From: Diploptera punctata
Taxonomy: Eukaryota > Arthropoda > Insecta > Blattodea > Blaberidae
Assembly: GCA_030220185.1 (NCBI GenBank)
Contig: JASPKZ010002338.1
Coordinates: forward strand, 248,001 to 312,000
Direction of reading: 5' to 3'
Length of the DNA: 64,000 bases
Numbering within the stretch: position 1 is the stretch's first letter; each line of letters begins with the position of its first letter. This document shows, in pieces, positions 62,235 to 64,000 of the stretch. Both the position numbers and the translations under genes were made by a program. Below the pieces are notes generated by a model. That model saw only the letters and a list, made by a program, of their open reading frames with translations, did not search any database and was not told the DNA's origin.

Positions 62235-62294
<60 letters not shown>
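62235..62294. repeat. (AAT)n microsatellite
   Basis: About 60 bp. On the minus strand it directly follows the LINE-R end (CCAGCTAAAATAAAGC), so it may be the LINE-R 3' tail (ATT)n into which SINE-P inserted. Confidence 0.92.
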
Positions 62295-62295
<1 letters not shown>

Positions 62296-62640
62296 CTTTA
62301 TTTTAGCTGGCAGAGTTAAGGCCATAAGGTCTTCACTTCCACTCAACCAGCGAATAGTAGAATTACACCAAAATTAGATACATATAACAATTTTAAAATA
62401 CCGACTAAACAAAAGACAATGGTGATGTGATGCAATACTAGGTAATACCAACAAAATAGGGAATATAATAAAATTAAAATAATATAAAGCAAGTTAGTAT
62501 AATGCCATAATCTTGATGTAGCCTATTATATTTCTGACAGGATGCCATTAATAACACCTGCTCTTCTGAAGAAACGTTCTACAACAGTCAAATGGTTTTA
62601 TCTCCGCGAGCTGCAAGCAGGTGAAAGTAAATAGTCTATA
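62295..62640 (-). mobile_element. LINE-R 3' fragment
   Basis: The 3' UTR end (GGCCTTAACTCTGCCAGC, AATAAA) matches 5645-5700. Further upstream a KTI....NVSSEEQVLLMASC-like remnant is heavily decayed. It is 5' truncated. Confidence 0.6.
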
Positions 62641-62714
62641 ATTAATCCACGACCCCATTGATTTTTCCCTAATTGGTTATGTGAGCACATTTTAAAGTCA
62701 CTGTCAGATTTTAT
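62641..62714. other. Short unassigned spacer
   Basis: Nothing recognised. Confidence 0.4.
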
Positions 62715-63375
62715 CATAAGTAACGCCACGAGTGATTTCCAAATTATCGATAAATCCACAACTCACGAAGTGAGGAGTGAATTATCTAGAGAATTTGTAA
62801 ATCAAGAGTGGCATTTGTTAGGACTATTTAACGAATAAAATTAAGCTGTTTACTCACAAATCATTATTTAACTATAGTTATTTTAAAATATTTATATATT
62901 TAATGTAAACGGCGATGTTTGAAAACAAGTGAGAAACGTTATGTTTCATTTGTTCATCACTGCAACCAAATCATATTTATTGCCAAATGGAATCGCAATA
63001 TTGTAAGAATGCACTCTTGTGGAGAAAAAAATGAAACATATCATTACAGGTTATAAATTAATTCCTGATGTCCTATGATGTAAATATGTTAATTATATTT
63101 TTTTTGCAACGTTGATTCCTGGGAAATAATACGTTTAAGAAAGTGCAAACAGTGGTTTCTTTTTTTATGGTATAATCAATTGCTACGAATGTTTTTTTGT
63201 TATATCTCGCAAGCAGAATCTGGTTACATACGTGCACCATATATACAATCTGGGAGCCACTTGTTAAAATGAAAGTGATAAAATCGAGGTAAAAAACGAG
63301 TGTGATTGGTTGTAAATAAAAATTAATTGAAATGTGATTGGTCATTGACTGTCATTTGGCGCTTGGAGTTAAGTA
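62715..63375 (-). repeat. Repeat G unit, inverted
   Basis: Starts CATAAGTAACGCCACGAGTG (unit end complement, hairpin at about 62724-62816) and ends near TTTGGCGCTTGGAGTTAAG, a diverged form of the unit start. About 660 bp with deletions in the middle. Confidence 0.85.
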
Positions 63376-63394
63376 GTGATTCTAAAGTAATAAT

Positions 63395-63596
63395 TGGAAT
63401 ATATTAAACAGTACCAACTAATTTGGAAACACCATCTTGAAAGAATGAGTTCAAATCGGATCCCAAAGCTGTTTATAATTATATACCAAGAGGACGAAGA
63501 TCACTGGGCCGTCCTATGAAACGCTGGAGGGAGAATTTTCTATAGGATCGTAACAGGCCTTGGCCTAATACTTGGAAGGAAGAAGAAGAAGAAGTA
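63395..63596 (+). mobile_element. LINE-C group 3' stub sharing its end with element Q
   Basis: With shifts it encodes YQLIWKHHLERMSSNRIPKL and RGRRSLGRP-KRWRENFL. The 3' end ATAGGATCGTAACAGGCCTT, GGCCTAATACTTGG, (GAA)n is the one found on element Q. Hairpin AGGC-CTTG-GCCT at 63555-63566. Confidence 0.85.
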
Positions 63597-64000
63597 ATTA
63601 TAAAATGAAGAGTAGTGGTGAAACGGATATCGATAATTGCCCTGATGACTGAAGGAATTATCGCAATTTAATTGATCGTTTCCGGGTTTCGAATTAGGTG
63701 TCTCCCAAAAATGAGGCAAACTTTACCTTCTGAACCAACTCATTCGGTATATAATTCCGTTATTGATTACAAACATGGATTTAAAGTATTATGTAAAATT
63801 GACCCAAATTAGAAAATTTAAATAAACCCTTCTTCACTATATTATTATTATTTTTTATCTGGCCGGATGCACCAGTTGGATTCTGCTGAAAATGTTTGCA
63901 CAAGTGCGCACGGTTTGCTGTGGTTTCTAGTTGCTTGTTGCGTGGGAAACAGAAACTATGAGAATTATTATGATTCACATGACAGCCCTAGTGTCTGTAG
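63597..64000. other. Unassigned AT-rich stretch to the window end
   Basis: Nothing recognised. Confidence 0.45.

Overview
This window looks like non-coding genomic DNA from an insect, most likely a large, repeat-rich polyneopteran such as a cockroach. That is inferred from the AT-rich background and from long (AAT)n, (AT)n and (TCTA)n runs. The dense 5'-truncated LINE and tRNA-derived SINE copies, and the sequence style of the dominant LINE, point the same way. No complete host gene is visible. Nearly every recognisable protein segment is a fragment of a retrotransposon or DNA transposon. The only host-like signals are a CpG-rich, CCAAT-bearing block at 1.3-1.5 kb followed by splice-donor-like sites, and a perfect RFX-type X-box near 20.05 kb.

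Names used below are local labels. LINE-A is the dominant non-LTR retrotransposon, with about 20 fragments on both strands. It has a YADD reverse transcriptase and ends in a GAACC-TACG-GGTTC hairpin followed by (AGTA/AGTT)n. The LINE-C group is a set of diverged RTE-like LINEs ending in an AGGCC...GGCCT hairpin followed by (GAA)n or (GAT)n. LINE-B, L, M, N, R and S are further non-LTR lineages. SINE-H, J, D, K and P are tRNA-headed SINEs. SINE-F carries the LINE-A 3' end, and element Q carries the LINE-C 3' end. G, T and V are repeats of unknown class. TLC is a tRNA-like cassette family. Penelope-like fragments carry hammerhead-ribozyme-like motifs.

Layout. 0-8.4 kb: SINE-D, SINE-H, LINE-C and LINE-R fragments, SINE-H and SINE-J copies sharing one tail, and a piggyBac-type MITE inside element Q. 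8.8-15.8 kb: LINE-A, tandem G repeats, an inverted LINE-A pair, a TLC and two inverted-repeat elements. 16-29.9 kb: LINE-A copies with target-site duplications, LINE-B nested in LINE-A, a SINE in LINE-L and a SINE in LINE-B. 30-40 kb: T and G repeats, SINE-F, LINE-C, SINE-P, a Penelope-like inverted repeat with two hammerhead-like motifs, and a three-copy G cluster. 40.7-51.3 kb: SINE-D nested in LINE-A, LINE-M, a large palindrome, a mariner-like remnant, and a Penelope-like GIY-YIG element nested in LINE-A. 51.9-53 kb: a TLC cluster in inverted and direct orientation. 53-64 kb: SINE-H copies, the longest LINE-A copy, LINE-S, an isolated LINE endonuclease domain, SINE-F, LINE-R and a G copy.

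How the parts work together: autonomous LINEs with 3' hairpins (A and the C group) appear to have mobilised short partners (F and Q) that copied those hairpins. Nesting with clean target-site duplications gives a relative order of insertion at seven or more sites. The strongest candidate for something undescribed is the TLC family. Different but well-paired tRNA-like bodies sit in one fixed frame: a flanking inverted repeat, a 14-nt leader, and a T-rich end.
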